A stretch of 64,000 nucleotides of DNA from an uncultured Lachnospiraceae bacterium (lineage in GTDB: Bacteria > Bacillota > Clostridia > Lachnospirales > Lachnospiraceae). The translations under genes were made by a program, and so were the position numbers. The stretch is from assembly GCA_910578645.1 (NCBI GenBank), contig CAJTQI010000003.1, forward strand, positions 186,001 to 250,000, written 5' to 3'. The notes under the pieces are model-generated. The model saw nothing but the letters and a program-made list of their open reading frames with translations. It had not been told where the DNA came from and did no database searches. The number at the start of each line of letters is the position of its first letter. Position 1 is the stretch's first letter. Shown here one piece after another: positions 37,594-46,079 of the stretch.

Positions 37594-38691
37594 ATGAAAC
37601 TAGGCATCGTTGGGCTTCCCAATGTAGGAAAGAGTACTCTTTTTAATTCTCTGACAAAGGCAGGGGCGGAGTCGGCTAACTATCCCTTCTGTACGATTGA
37701 CCCTAATATCGGTATCGTGGCTGTGCCGGACGAGAGGCTTAAGCTTTTGGGAGATATGTACCATTCCAAGAAAGTAACTCCTGCAACTATTGAATTTGTG
37801 GATATCGCAGGCTTGGTAAAAGGCGCTTCCAAAGGAGAAGGGCTTGGAAACCAGTTTTTGAGTAATATCAGGGAAGTGGACGCAGTGGTGCATGTGGTGA
37901 GGTGCTTTGAGGACAGCAATATTATACATGTGGACGGTTCCATAGAACCGCTGCGGGATATAGAGACGATTAATCTGGAATTGATTTTCTCTGACCTGGA
38001 GATATTGGAGAGGAGAATTGCCAAGACGGCCAAAGCTGCGAAGATGGACAAGACATTGGCTAAGGAGCTTTCGCTTTTAGAGAAACTTAAGGGTCATCTG
38101 GAAGACGGTAAGCTTGCTAAGAGCTATGAGGCAGAAGATGAGGATGAGGAGGCTCTTTTAAATTCTTATAATCTGTTAACATATAAACCGGTGATTTTTG
38201 CGGCGAATGTGGCGGAGGACGATTTGGCTGACGATGGCATGTCCAATGAGGGGGTTGCCAAGGTTAAGGAGTTCGCCGAAGCTAATGGCAGTGAGGTTTT
38301 TGTAATCTGTGCACAGATTGAGCAAGAAATTGCGGAACTGGACGAGGAAGAGACGGCGATGTTCTTAGAGGACCTGGGATTGTCCGAATCGGGTTTAGAG
38401 AAACTGATTAAGGCAAGTTACCGTCTTTTGGGACTGATGAGTTTTCTGACTGCGGGTGAAGATGAGACCAGGGCATGGACGATTAAGATTGGTACGAAAG
38501 CGCCCCAGGCGGCAGGGAAGATACATACCGACTTCGAGAGGGGCTTTATTAAGGCGGAAGTAGTCAATTACAAGGACTTGTTGGAACAAGGTTCTCTCTC
38601 AGCGGCAAGAGAAAAGGGTTTGGTTGGCATGGAAGGCAAGGAATATGTGGTACAGGATGGAGATGTAATCCTGTTCCGCTTCAATGTGTGA
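37594..38691 (+). CDS. ychF: Obg-like GTPase/ATPase YchF (OLA1 family)
   Basis: A universally conserved P-loop NTPase that binds ribosomes and prefers ATP. The 365-residue length is standard. Seen: G1 GLPNVGKSTLFN, switch region DIAGLVKGAS, the NxxE/altered G4 region FAANVAED, and the C-terminal TGS domain (AWTIKIGTKAPQAAGKIHTD, VQDGDVILFRF). Confidence 0.96.
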   Translation: MKLGIVGLPNVGKSTLFNSLTKAGAESANYPFCTIDPNIGIVAVPDERLKLLGDMYHSKKVTPATIEFVDIAGLVKGASKGEGLGNQFLSNIREVDAVVHVVRCFEDSNIIHVDGSIEPLRDIETINLELIFSDLEILERRIAKTAKAAKMDKTLAKELSLLEKLKGHLEDGKLAKSYEAEDEDEEALLNSYNLLTYKPVIFAANVAEDDLADDGMSNEGVAKVKEFAEANGSEVFVICAQIEQEIAELDEEETAMFLEDLGLSESGLEKLIKASYRLLGLMSFLTAGEDETRAWTIKIGTKAPQAAGKIHTDFERGFIKAEVVNYKDLLEQGSLSAAREKGLVGMEGKEYVVQDGDVILFRFNV

Positions 38692-38785
38692 CGCAAAAAG
38701 ATTGGAGTTTCTGCTGCGTGTGTCCGTGGCATGTCTTTAAGTAACGGCGCACTGTGCAGGCAATATGAATGAAGGAGTAATTATT

Positions 38786-39655
38786 GTGCAGGAAATTATG
38801 GATGTGACGGATATAGCGTTTCCGCATCTTGGGATTTATCTGGAAAACATACCCAGGAGTTTTAGCATTTTTGGGTTCAAGATTGCTTTTTACGGCGTGA
38901 TTATTGGAATCGGCGTCTTGTGCGGTGTCCTGATGGCGGCCTATGTGGCGAAAAAGGAAAAATTGGACACAGAGTTAATCTGGGATTTTGCTATTTACGC
39001 CATTGTTTTTTCTATTGTTGGGGCAAGGATTTACTATGTGATTTTCCAGTGGGATATGTATAAGGATAATCTGTTAGCTATATTCAACCTGCGCAATGGC
39101 GGGTTGGCGATTTATGGTGCGGTGATTGCAGCGTTTATTACGCTGTGGGTATATTGCAAAGTAAAGAAACAGAGCTTCTTGCAGATTGCGGATGTATGTG
39201 TGCCCGGGCTTGTGCTTGGACAGGCTATCGGACGGTGGGGCAATTTTATGAACAGGGAAGTGTTCGGTGAGTATACGGACAATCTGCTTGCCATGCGGCT
39301 GCCTGTGGAGGCGGTCAGGAGCATCGACATTTCAGAGAATCTGGCGGCGCATATTCCGGAGGGCGCCAATTATATACAGGTACATCCGACATTTTTGTAT
39401 GAAAGTCTTTGGAATCTGGTGCTTCTTTTTATTATGCTTGCCTACAGGCAGCACAAGAAGTTCCAGGGCGAGATGTGGCTTTTGTATTTAGGCGGCTATG
39501 GGCTTGGAAGGGCGTGGATTGAGGGAATCCGTACGGATACTCTTTTCATTCCTCATACGACTGTGGCGGTATCCCAGGTTCTGGCAGCAGTGCTTTTCGT
39601 GGTGGCGTTTGGGGCAGATATTATCATACGGCAGCGCAGGAAGAAAACAGAATAA
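38786..39655 (+). CDS. lgt: Prolipoprotein diacylglyceryl transferase
   Basis: Membrane enzyme that attaches diacylglycerol to the lipobox cysteine of prelipoproteins, such as those encoded at 28789 and 31375. Seven hydrophobic segments; signature GRWGNFMNREVFG with the essential Arg/Asn, and HPTFLYESLWN. GTG 38786 (289 residues) is chosen because GAAGGAG ends 8 nt upstream; the ATG at 38765 would place that site inside the gene. Confidence 0.93.
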   Translation: MQEIMDVTDIAFPHLGIYLENIPRSFSIFGFKIAFYGVIIGIGVLCGVLMAAYVAKKEKLDTELIWDFAIYAIVFSIVGARIYYVIFQWDMYKDNLLAIFNLRNGGLAIYGAVIAAFITLWVYCKVKKQSFLQIADVCVPGLVLGQAIGRWGNFMNREVFGEYTDNLLAMRLPVEAVRSIDISENLAAHIPEGANYIQVHPTFLYESLWNLVLLFIMLAYRQHKKFQGEMWLLYLGGYGLGRAWIEGIRTDTLFIPHTTVAVSQVLAAVLFVVAFGADIIIRQRRKKTE

Positions 39656-39670
39656 TATGTGAGTGAGAAT

Positions 39671-39709
39671 AATCCTCTGTGGCGGAGACGCCATGGGGGA
39701 TTTTTTATT
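39671..39709 (+). terminator. Rho-independent terminator after lgt
   Basis: ATCCTCTGTGGC (39672-39683) pairs with GCCATGGGGGAT with several G-U pairs, followed by TTTTTTATTTT. Confidence 0.8.
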
Positions 39710-39819
39710 TTGTGACACCGGAAGTTTAAAAGTGCTATTTAGGCTGCGCCTCTGTTTTATACGTTCCGCTACTGCGCGACAAGTATATGGTTAAGTCCAA
39801 ACGGTATCGAATATTTTCC

Positions 39820-39848
39820 TTGCATTATCCCATTGCATAGTATAAAAT
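39820..39848 (+). promoter_or_regulatory. Promoter of the division cluster (mra promoter)
   Basis: TTGCAT (39820-39825), 17 bp, TAAAAT (39843-39848). Transcription would begin about 39855, at the first MraZ box. The 355-bp gap between lgt and mraZ otherwise holds the lgt terminator and the MraZ boxes. Confidence 0.65.
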
Positions 39849-39855
39849 TAGAGTA

Positions 39856-39895
39856 AAAGTGGTGGAAAGTGGTATGAAGTGGATTGAAGTGGTAT
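39856..39895 (+). promoter_or_regulatory. Four tandem 10-bp MraZ boxes
   Basis: AAAGTGGTGG, AAAGTGGTAT, GAAGTGGATT, GAAGTGGTAT: four head-to-tail copies of RAAGTGGNNN with an exact 10-bp period. The known MraZ operator is a direct repeat of AAAGTG-type units on one helix face. Position immediately downstream of the promoter implies autorepression of the whole cluster. Confidence 0.85.
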
Positions 39896-40010
39896 CAAAA
39901 ACCATAAATTAACCACGAAAACCCATATTTCCGTGGCAGGCCACTTGTATGTATCAGTGTATGGACGAAGATGACAGGAGGCGGACAGACACGCGGGCAG
40001 GTGATTGATG

Positions 40011-40442
40011 ATGTTTATGGGAGAATACAATCACACAATCGATGCAAAGGGCAGGCTGATTATTCCCTCCAAATTCAGAGATGCGTTGGGAGATACCTTC
40101 GTAGTGACGAAAGGGTTGGATGGCTGTCTGTTCGTGTATGACAACGATGAGTGGACTGCATTTGAAGAGAAACTGAAGTCATTGCCCATTACCAACAAGG
40201 AAGCCAGGCAGTTTGCGAGATTTTTCCTGGCAGGAGCGGCAGAAGTAGAAGTGGATAAGCAGGGAAGAATTTTGGTTCCCAATGTTTTACGTGAATTCGC
40301 GCAGATTAGCAAGGATGTGGTGCTGATTGGTGTGGCGAGCAGGATAGAAATTTGGAGCAAAGAACGTTTCGATGGCATGGCTGCCTATGAAGATATGGAT
40401 GAAATAGCGGAGCACATGGCGGAACTTGGGTTAGGAATCTAA
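40011..40442 (+). CDS. mraZ: Transcriptional regulator MraZ
   Basis: An AbrB-like DNA-binding protein with two tandem swapped-hairpin domains that controls the division cluster. The 143 residues include both DxxGR motifs: NHTIDAKGRLIIPSKFR and EVDKQGRILVPNVLREFA. ATG 40011 is preferred among several in-frame starts (TTG 40005, ATG 40008) because AGGTGA at 39999-40004 is 6 nt upstream and MFMGEY is the usual beginning. Confidence 0.95.
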   Translation: MFMGEYNHTIDAKGRLIIPSKFRDALGDTFVVTKGLDGCLFVYDNDEWTAFEEKLKSLPITNKEARQFARFFLAGAAEVEVDKQGRILVPNVLREFAQISKDVVLIGVASRIEIWSKERFDGMAAYEDMDEIAEHMAELGLGI

Positions 40443-40462
40443 GAGAAAGGCATGGTATATAT

Positions 40463-41407
40463 ATGGAATTTAAACATACGTCGGTTCTCTTGGAGGAAAC
40501 CATAGATAATTTACGGATGAAACCGGAAGGTATTTATGTGGATGGTACATTGGGCGGCGGGGGACATTCCTGCCGCATCGCATCTAAGCTGTGCGGCGCG
40601 GGCAGGCTGATTGGTATTGACCAGGATGAAGCCGCCATAGAAGCGGCCGGCGTAAGGTTAAAGCCTTATGGAGACAGGATTACCTTGGTACATGATAATT
40701 ACCGAAATGCGAGACAAGCGCTTATACAGCTTGGAATAGAGAAAGTGGACGGCATGATACTGGATTTGGGCGTATCGTCTTTCCAGTTAGACAATGCCGA
40801 ACGGGGATTTTCTTACAAATATGATACGGCATTGGATATGCGGATGGATTTGAGGCAGTCTATGTCAGCCGCAGATATTGTCAATGGATATACCCAGACA
40901 CAGTTATTCCATGTAATCAAAGATTATGGAGAAGAGCAGTTTGCAGGGAATATAGCGAAGCATATCGTGAATGCAAGAAAGGACAAGCCCATTGAAACCA
41001 CAGGGGAGTTAAATGAAATCATCAAGGCGGCGATACCGGCGAAGATGCGGGCCGTGGGAGGGCACCCTTCCAAGAGAACATTCCAGGCAATCAGGATTGA
41101 ATGTAATAAAGAACTGGAAGTGCTGAAAGATTCCCTGGATGGTTTTATAGAGATGTTGAAACCGGGTGGGAGAATATGCATTATTACCTTCCATTCATTG
41201 GAGGATAGAATTGTGAAGACGGCATTCAAAAGGAATGAAAATCCATGCACCTGTCCGCCGGATTTTCCGGTATGTGTGTGTGGACAAGTATCCAAGGGAA
41301 GGGTAGTTACCAGGAAACCTATTTTGCCCTCCGCGGAGGAAGTGGCCGCCAATAAACGGGCAAAAAGCGCGAAACTGAGAGTTTTTGAAAAAAGTTTGGA
41401 GATATAA
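40463..41407 (+). CDS. rsmH: 16S rRNA (cytosine1402-N4)-methyltransferase
   Basis: SAM-dependent methyltransferase that modifies C1402 in the ribosomal P site. 314 residues; SAM site YVDGTLGGGGHS at the N-terminus, DGMILDLGVSSFQLD, and the C-terminal ICIITFHSLEDRIVK and KRAKSAKLRVFEK. Always near mraZ in this cluster. Confidence 0.97.
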   Translation: MEFKHTSVLLEETIDNLRMKPEGIYVDGTLGGGGHSCRIASKLCGAGRLIGIDQDEAAIEAAGVRLKPYGDRITLVHDNYRNARQALIQLGIEKVDGMILDLGVSSFQLDNAERGFSYKYDTALDMRMDLRQSMSAADIVNGYTQTQLFHVIKDYGEEQFAGNIAKHIVNARKDKPIETTGELNEIIKAAIPAKMRAVGGHPSKRTFQAIRIECNKELEVLKDSLDGFIEMLKPGGRICIITFHSLEDRIVKTAFKRNENPCTCPPDFPVCVCGQVSKGRVVTRKPILPSAEEVAANKRAKSAKLRVFEKSLEI

Positions 41408-41438
41408 AAATAACGGATAATAATGAGGAGACAAGTGT

Positions 41439-41924
41439 ATGGCGTCAACATCAAGAACGGTAAACCGAAGCCGTGCGGCGGACCAGAGAAGCCGGTACTA
41501 TGTGCAGGGGAATACTGTCAGGAAATTAGATGTAACGAAAGAAATAGAGAGAAGGCCACAGAAGAAAATCAGCAATACTGCCCGTAAAAACAGGGAGAGA
41601 GCGAAGCATATGAGCGCGGGATATGTTTTGTTTTTGTGCATGGCTCTTATGGTGACGGGCGTGATACTTGTCAATTACATTGGGCTTCAGTCTGATATTA
41701 CCAACAGTGTGAAGCATATTTCGGCGTTGGAGAAGCAATTAAACGATTTAAAGCTTGCAAATGATGAGGAGTATAGTAGAATAACAAGTAGCGTCGATTT
41801 GGAAGAGATTAAGAGAATTGCCATTGAAGAACTAGGTATGCAGTATGCCAAGGAAGGGCAGATTATTTCTTTCAAGAGTGAGAATAACGATTATGTAAAA
41901 CAAATGGCTGACATTCCGCAATAG
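41439..41924 (+). CDS. ftsL: Cell division protein FtsL/DivIC-like
   Basis: Bitopic division protein of 161 residues. A basic cytoplasmic N-terminus, one transmembrane helix (residues about 60-80, GYVLFLCMALMVTGVILVNY) and an extracellular coiled coil (HISALEKQLNDLKLANDEEY). Its place between rsmH and the PBP gene identifies it as FtsL; it would bridge FtsQ and the FtsW/PBP pair at the septum. GAGGAGA precedes the ATG. Confidence 0.85.
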   Translation: MASTSRTVNRSRAADQRSRYYVQGNTVRKLDVTKEIERRPQKKISNTARKNRERAKHMSAGYVLFLCMALMVTGVILVNYIGLQSDITNSVKHISALEKQLNDLKLANDEEYSRITSSVDLEEIKRIAIEELGMQYAKEGQIISFKSENNDYVKQMADIPQ

Positions 41925-41954
41925 GGTGGCAGATAACCATGGGTAGGTGAGTAT

Positions 41955-44222
41955 TTGAGCAGTAGAAGAAGGGACAGGAATCCCGTCAATAAATTTACAA
42001 TCAAAATGCAGAAGAAGCTGTTGGTATTATTTCTTATGGTATTGTCAGCTTTTGCAGGGTTGAGTATCCGGATATATTTGGTTACCAGGGACAATGGAGA
42101 AGAATATAAGAAACAGGTATTGTCGCAGCAGGAGTATGACTCCAAGACAATACCTTTTAAGCGTGGGGATATTTTAGATTCTAACGGCACGATATTGGCG
42201 GTCAGCAATAAAGTGTACAATGTCATTCTGGATACGAAAATTTTGGTGCGCAAGGAAGAAAACATAGAGCCTACTTTGGATGCGCTCCGGAAGTGTTTTG
42301 GAATTGACACAAATGAAGTGCGGGGGTATATCGCCGAACATCCCGACTCTTCTTATTACGTGATGGCCAAACGGGTGGAGTACGAGAAGATGAACGCCTT
42401 CCAGGAATTAGCCGACGACCCTGAGACAGGTAAAAATATCACGGGCGTCTGGTTTGAGGATGAGTACAGGCGGGAGTATCCCAATGGCAGGTTGGCTTGT
42501 GATGTTGTCGGTTTTACCACAAATGATAACCAGGGGACTTATGGGCTGGAAGAATTTTACAACGATATGCTCTGTGGAATCAACGGCAGGGAGTACGGTT
42601 ACCTGAATGATGACTCGGCTCTTGAGCGGACGACCATAGCGGCGGAGGATGGACATAATATCCAGACGAGTATTGATGCCAATATCCAGGCGATTGTGGA
42701 AAAATACCTGAAAGAATTTGATGAGGAATTTAAGGACAATTATAGAGAGGGCAATGGCGCGGAGAATGTGGGATGTATCATTATGGAGGTGGATACAGGC
42801 AGAATACTGGCGATGGCCAGCTATCCGAGCTTTGATTTGAATGATACGAGGGATACCGATAACTTGATTGGGATGCCTTTACTTGATGAACAAGGGAAAA
42901 GAATCGGATATGTGACACAGGAAGACATAGACGGGATGAATGACGAGGCGATGTACCGGCAACTCAATGCACTGTGGAAAAATTTCTGCATTGTGGATGC
43001 TTTTGAACCTGGCTCAGTAGCCAAGCCCTTTACGGTGGCGGCGGCAATAGAGAATGGTTCGATTACGGGAAACGAGTCCTATAACTGTGAAGGGTTCCTG
43101 CACGTGGGAGAGCATGACATTAAATGCCACCAGACGTTTGGTGACGGTTACATTTCCGTCCAGGAAGGGGTTGAGCGTTCCTGTAACGTGGTGCTGATGA
43201 ACGTGGCGTTTAAACTTGGGCAGAACCAGTTTATAGATTACCAGCATCTGTTTGGTTTTGGCCTGAAGACGAACGTTGACCTGGCAGGGGAGGCCAGAAC
43301 GGCTTCGCTTGTGTTTAACAAGAATACGCTTGGCCCGACGGAACTTGCTACTTGCTCTTTCGGGCAGGGATTTAATGCGACAATGATACAGACGATTACG
43401 GGTTTCTGCTCTCTCATTAACGGCGGTTACTACTATGAGCCTCATGTGGTGGACAGGATAACCACGGCGGATGGCGCCACCCTGGAAAATATCGAGCCAA
43501 GGATACTTAAGCAGACGATTTCACAGTCAACTAGCGAGACAATCAAGGAGTTTTGTAATACGGTTGTTACAGGGGAGCACGGCACGGGTAAGACGGCCCG
43601 TCCGGCAGGCTATATGATTGGCGGAAAGACCGGGACGGCTGAGACATTACCTCGTAAAAATAATGAGTATGTTGTGTCGTTTATGGGTTATGCACCGGCA
43701 GATGACCCTGAGATTGCGATTTATGTGGTGGTGGACAGGCCAAACGTATTTATGCAGGACGATGCAAAACATGCTACCCGTATTGTCAGGAAAGTACTGA
43801 CGGAAGTGCTTCCGTACCTCAATATTTTCATGACGGAAGAACTTAGCGACAAAGAGAGGGAAGAACTGGAGGAAATGCAGATTCAGATTAAAAGGCCGGC
43901 AGAGGGCACCGAGGAGCCGGAACTGGACGAGGAAGGAAATCCGGTCCTGCCCAAAGAAGGCGATGGAGAGGCAGGAGGAGAGCCGAAAGAAGAAGAGAGC
44001 GAGGAAGAAAAGGCAGCCAGGGAAATCTGGAAGACCTTCCCGAAAGACCCCGAGACAGGATATCTGAAAGACCCGAACACAGGTAATCTCTATGACCCTG
44101 AGACCGGTACCCAGGTGGGAGGCAGCCTTCTGGGCGAGGAAGGAGAAACGGACGAGGAAGAAGAGACGAAAGAGGGAGAAGACGTAGCGGAAGACGAAGG
44201 AAGTTCCGGGACAACAGAATAA
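41955..44222 (+). CDS. Class B penicillin-binding protein (FtsI/PBP2B-like) with acidic tail
   Basis: Division transpeptidase, 755 residues: N-terminal membrane anchor (about 17-38), PBP dimerisation domain (KRGDILDSNGTILA), transpeptidase with Ser in EPGSVAKPF, S-x-N in ERSCNVVLM and GGKTGTAE. It is intact, unlike the gene that follows. The last 120 residues are a Glu/Gly-rich tail with DPETG-type repeats (DPETGYLKDPNTGNLYDPET), unusual for FtsI and presumably outside the membrane. The start codon is TTG at 41955 with AGGTGAG just before it. A terminator-like hairpin follows. Confidence 0.92.
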   Translation: MSSRRRDRNPVNKFTIKMQKKLLVLFLMVLSAFAGLSIRIYLVTRDNGEEYKKQVLSQQEYDSKTIPFKRGDILDSNGTILAVSNKVYNVILDTKILVRKEENIEPTLDALRKCFGIDTNEVRGYIAEHPDSSYYVMAKRVEYEKMNAFQELADDPETGKNITGVWFEDEYRREYPNGRLACDVVGFTTNDNQGTYGLEEFYNDMLCGINGREYGYLNDDSALERTTIAAEDGHNIQTSIDANIQAIVEKYLKEFDEEFKDNYREGNGAENVGCIIMEVDTGRILAMASYPSFDLNDTRDTDNLIGMPLLDEQGKRIGYVTQEDIDGMNDEAMYRQLNALWKNFCIVDAFEPGSVAKPFTVAAAIENGSITGNESYNCEGFLHVGEHDIKCHQTFGDGYISVQEGVERSCNVVLMNVAFKLGQNQFIDYQHLFGFGLKTNVDLAGEARTASLVFNKNTLGPTELATCSFGQGFNATMIQTITGFCSLINGGYYYEPHVVDRITTADGATLENIEPRILKQTISQSTSETIKEFCNTVVTGEHGTGKTARPAGYMIGGKTGTAETLPRKNNEYVVSFMGYAPADDPEIAIYVVVDRPNVFMQDDAKHATRIVRKVLTEVLPYLNIFMTEELSDKEREELEEMQIQIKRPAEGTEEPELDEEGNPVLPKEGDGEAGGEPKEEESEEEKAAREIWKTFPKDPETGYLKDPNTGNLYDPETGTQVGGSLLGEEGETDEEEETKEGEDVAEDEGSSGTTE

Positions 44223-44236
44223 GATAAAATAAGAAT

Positions 44237-44292
44237 AACCTCATAAAAACGGTAATAAATTGTATTAATACCTTTTTGTGAGGTTTTTCTTT
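44237..44292 (+). terminator. Terminator-like hairpin covering the start of the split PBP gene
   Basis: AACCTCA-TAAAAAC-GGTA (44237-44254) pairs with TACC-TTTTTG-TGAGGTT (to 44285), with one bulge, and TTTCTTT follows. The right arm contains the GAGG ribosome site of ATG 44293 and the alternative GTG start at 44278. Read-through RNA from the upstream gene would therefore be terminated or have its ribosome site hidden, which separates expression of the second PBP gene from the division operon. Confidence 0.7.
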
Positions 44293-45468
44293 ATGATAGA
44301 TGATGTTCCATATCTACATAAAACATACCACAGGAGCAAAACGGTAGTGGTGATGTTTCTCTGCCTCGCCGTGTTTGCAGTGCTGATGGGCAGGCTGGTT
44401 TATCTGATGGTTTTCCAATCGGAATATTATACGATGAAGGCGAAAGAGCTACATGAGAGGGAAAGAAGCATCAAAGCGGCCAGAGGGCGTATAATCGATG
44501 CGAACGGTAAAATACTGGCGGATAACAGAACTGTATGCACCATATCCGTGATTCACAGCCAGATTACGGACAAAGAGAAAGTGATTACCGTACTCTGCAA
44601 AGAACTGGGATTATCGGAGGAATATGTCAGGAAAAGAGTGGAAAAGTATTCTTCTATCGAGAAGATTAAGAGCAATGTGGACAAAAGTATTGGGGATGCC
44701 ATCCGTACATATGACCTGGATGGGGTAAAAGTGGATGAGGACTACAAACGTTATTACCCATACGATTCCCTGGGTTCTAAGGTTTTAGGATTTACAGGAG
44801 GAGATAACCAGGGCATTATCGGACTGGAGGTCATTTATGAGGAATATTTGCAGGGTGAAGCGGGAACGATTCTGACAGTGACCGACGCCAAAGGAGTGGA
44901 GGTGGCGGAGGCAGGAGAAGAACGGGTTGAACCTGTAGGCGGACAGGACTTGTATATCAGTCTGGACATGAATATACAAAGCTATGCCACACAACTAGCC
45001 ATGCAGACGATGGAGACGAAGGAGGCGGACAGTGTTTCCATCCTTGTTATGAATCCTCAAAACGGGGAAATTCTTGCCATGGCAAATGTGCCGGAATTTA
45101 ACTTAAACGACCCCTATACGCTTCCCGATACGGTGAACAGTGAAGGACTGAGCGAGGAAAAGAAACAGGAACTGTTAAACGGTATGTGGAGAAACGGCTG
45201 CATCAACGACACCTACGAGCCGGGCTCTACTTTTAAGATTATCACTGCCGCAGCCGGGCTTGAGTCGGGGGCTGTCAAACCTACGGATACATTTAGCTGT
45301 CCGGGATATATTATGGTGGAGGACCGAAAAATCAGATGTCATAAAGTAGGTGGGCATGGAGCGGAGGATTTTGTACAGGGGACGATGAATTCCTGTAAAC
45401 AGGAAGATGCGAAAAAGAGAGTGAGAAGTATTCAAGAGGGAACAATTCTCCTGAACTTTTTGATGTGA
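44293..45468 (+). CDS. spoVD: 5' part of an interrupted SpoVD/FtsI-type PBP gene
   Basis: N-terminal two thirds of a second class B PBP, in the position spoVD takes in Bacillus. Visible: basic N-terminus, one membrane helix (KTVVVMFLCLAVFAVLMGRL), PBP dimerisation domain (ARGRIIDANGKILA), and the active-site Ser in YEPGSTFK. Homology stops at MNSC (codons 45385-45396); the last 24 residues (KQEDAKK... to the stop) come from the inserted element. The S-x-N and K-T-G boxes are missing, so this product cannot be an active transpeptidase. The remainder is at 51367-52020 in the same reading frame. ATG 44293 chosen; GTG 44278 is possible. Assignment to SpoVD rests on gene order and on the gene being dispensable in growing cells, not on a diagnostic domain (no PASTA domain is present). 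Confidence 0.85.
   Translation: MIDDVPYLHKTYHRSKTVVVMFLCLAVFAVLMGRLVYLMVFQSEYYTMKAKELHERERSIKAARGRIIDANGKILADNRTVCTISVIHSQITDKEKVITVLCKELGLSEEYVRKRVEKYSSIEKIKSNVDKSIGDAIRTYDLDGVKVDEDYKRYYPYDSLGSKVLGFTGGDNQGIIGLEVIYEEYLQGEAGTILTVTDAKGVEVAEAGEERVEPVGGQDLYISLDMNIQSYATQLAMQTMETKEADSVSILVMNPQNGEILAMANVPEFNLNDPYTLPDTVNSEGLSEEKKQELLNGMWRNGCINDTYEPGSTFKIITAAAGLESGAVKPTDTFSCPGYIMVEDRKIRCHKVGGHGAEDFVQGTMNSCKQEDAKKRVRSIQEGTILLNFLM
45388..45405 (+). other. Left junction (attL-like site) of the intervening element
   Basis: Reads AATTCCTGTAAACAGGAA. TTCCTG at 45390-45395 is followed by T-AA; the same TTCCTG-Y-AA occurs at the right junction (51366-51374). TTCCTGTAAACAGGAA is itself a palindrome around AA, a natural centre for a serine recombinase. 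Confidence 0.7.
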
Positions 45469-45528
45469 GTCAGATAGAAGGAAAGTGCCGGTATTTTATA
45501 TAAAAAAGAAAAGAAAAATGAGCTAGCA

Positions 45529-45885
45529 TTGAAAATATTTGAAAAAATAATATCTATAGTTAAAGATGATATTATTGCGTTGTACGAAGTGGACAGATTA
45601 AATAAGCGTATGAAACGTATAGATGTGGCGATTCGATATTATAATAAAATATTAGAGAAGTCTGCTAATGACAGCAAAGCAATTGTAGGGTTATTTTATT
45701 GTTATTATGATGATGATAATGACATTCAGAAAGCAGGGGAAGTGTTAAGAAAATATAGTAGGATACAGAATGAAGAATATTATTTGCGATGTTGCGCGCA
45801 ATTATGTAAAAAATTAAGAAGAACAGAAGATATAAAACAAATAAAAGAGCGATTGATGAAAATGGGTTCTAATTATGTAATCTGA
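45529..45885 (+). CDS. Small TPR-like hypothetical protein (element cargo)
   Basis: A 118-residue frame from a TTG with poor ribosome site. Residues 30-110 look like two to three helical hairpins of a TPR kind (DVAIRYYNKILEKSANDSKA, KAGEVLRKYSRIQNEEYYLR). The DNA is clearly more A/T-rich than the flanking division genes, which suggests foreign origin. Could be a fragment of a longer gene; function unknown. Confidence 0.5.
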   Translation: MKIFEKIISIVKDDIIALYEVDRLNKRMKRIDVAIRYYNKILEKSANDSKAIVGLFYCYYDDDNDIQKAGEVLRKYSRIQNEEYYLRCCAQLCKKLRRTEDIKQIKERLMKMGSNYVI

Positions 45886-46079
45886 GGTAAATTTTTTCAA
45901 TCTCTTAAACAGTGTTAACAACACAACCATATGTGTGAGGGGCTTTGAGCATTTTCAAGCATACCCCAAAGGACAGTGTGTTTTTAGGCATTTTGCAAGA
46001 TAAAACGAATTTGTTGAAAATGTATAAATCAAGCTTATCCGTGGAAAAATAAGCATTATTTTTTCATGGAGATAAGTAT

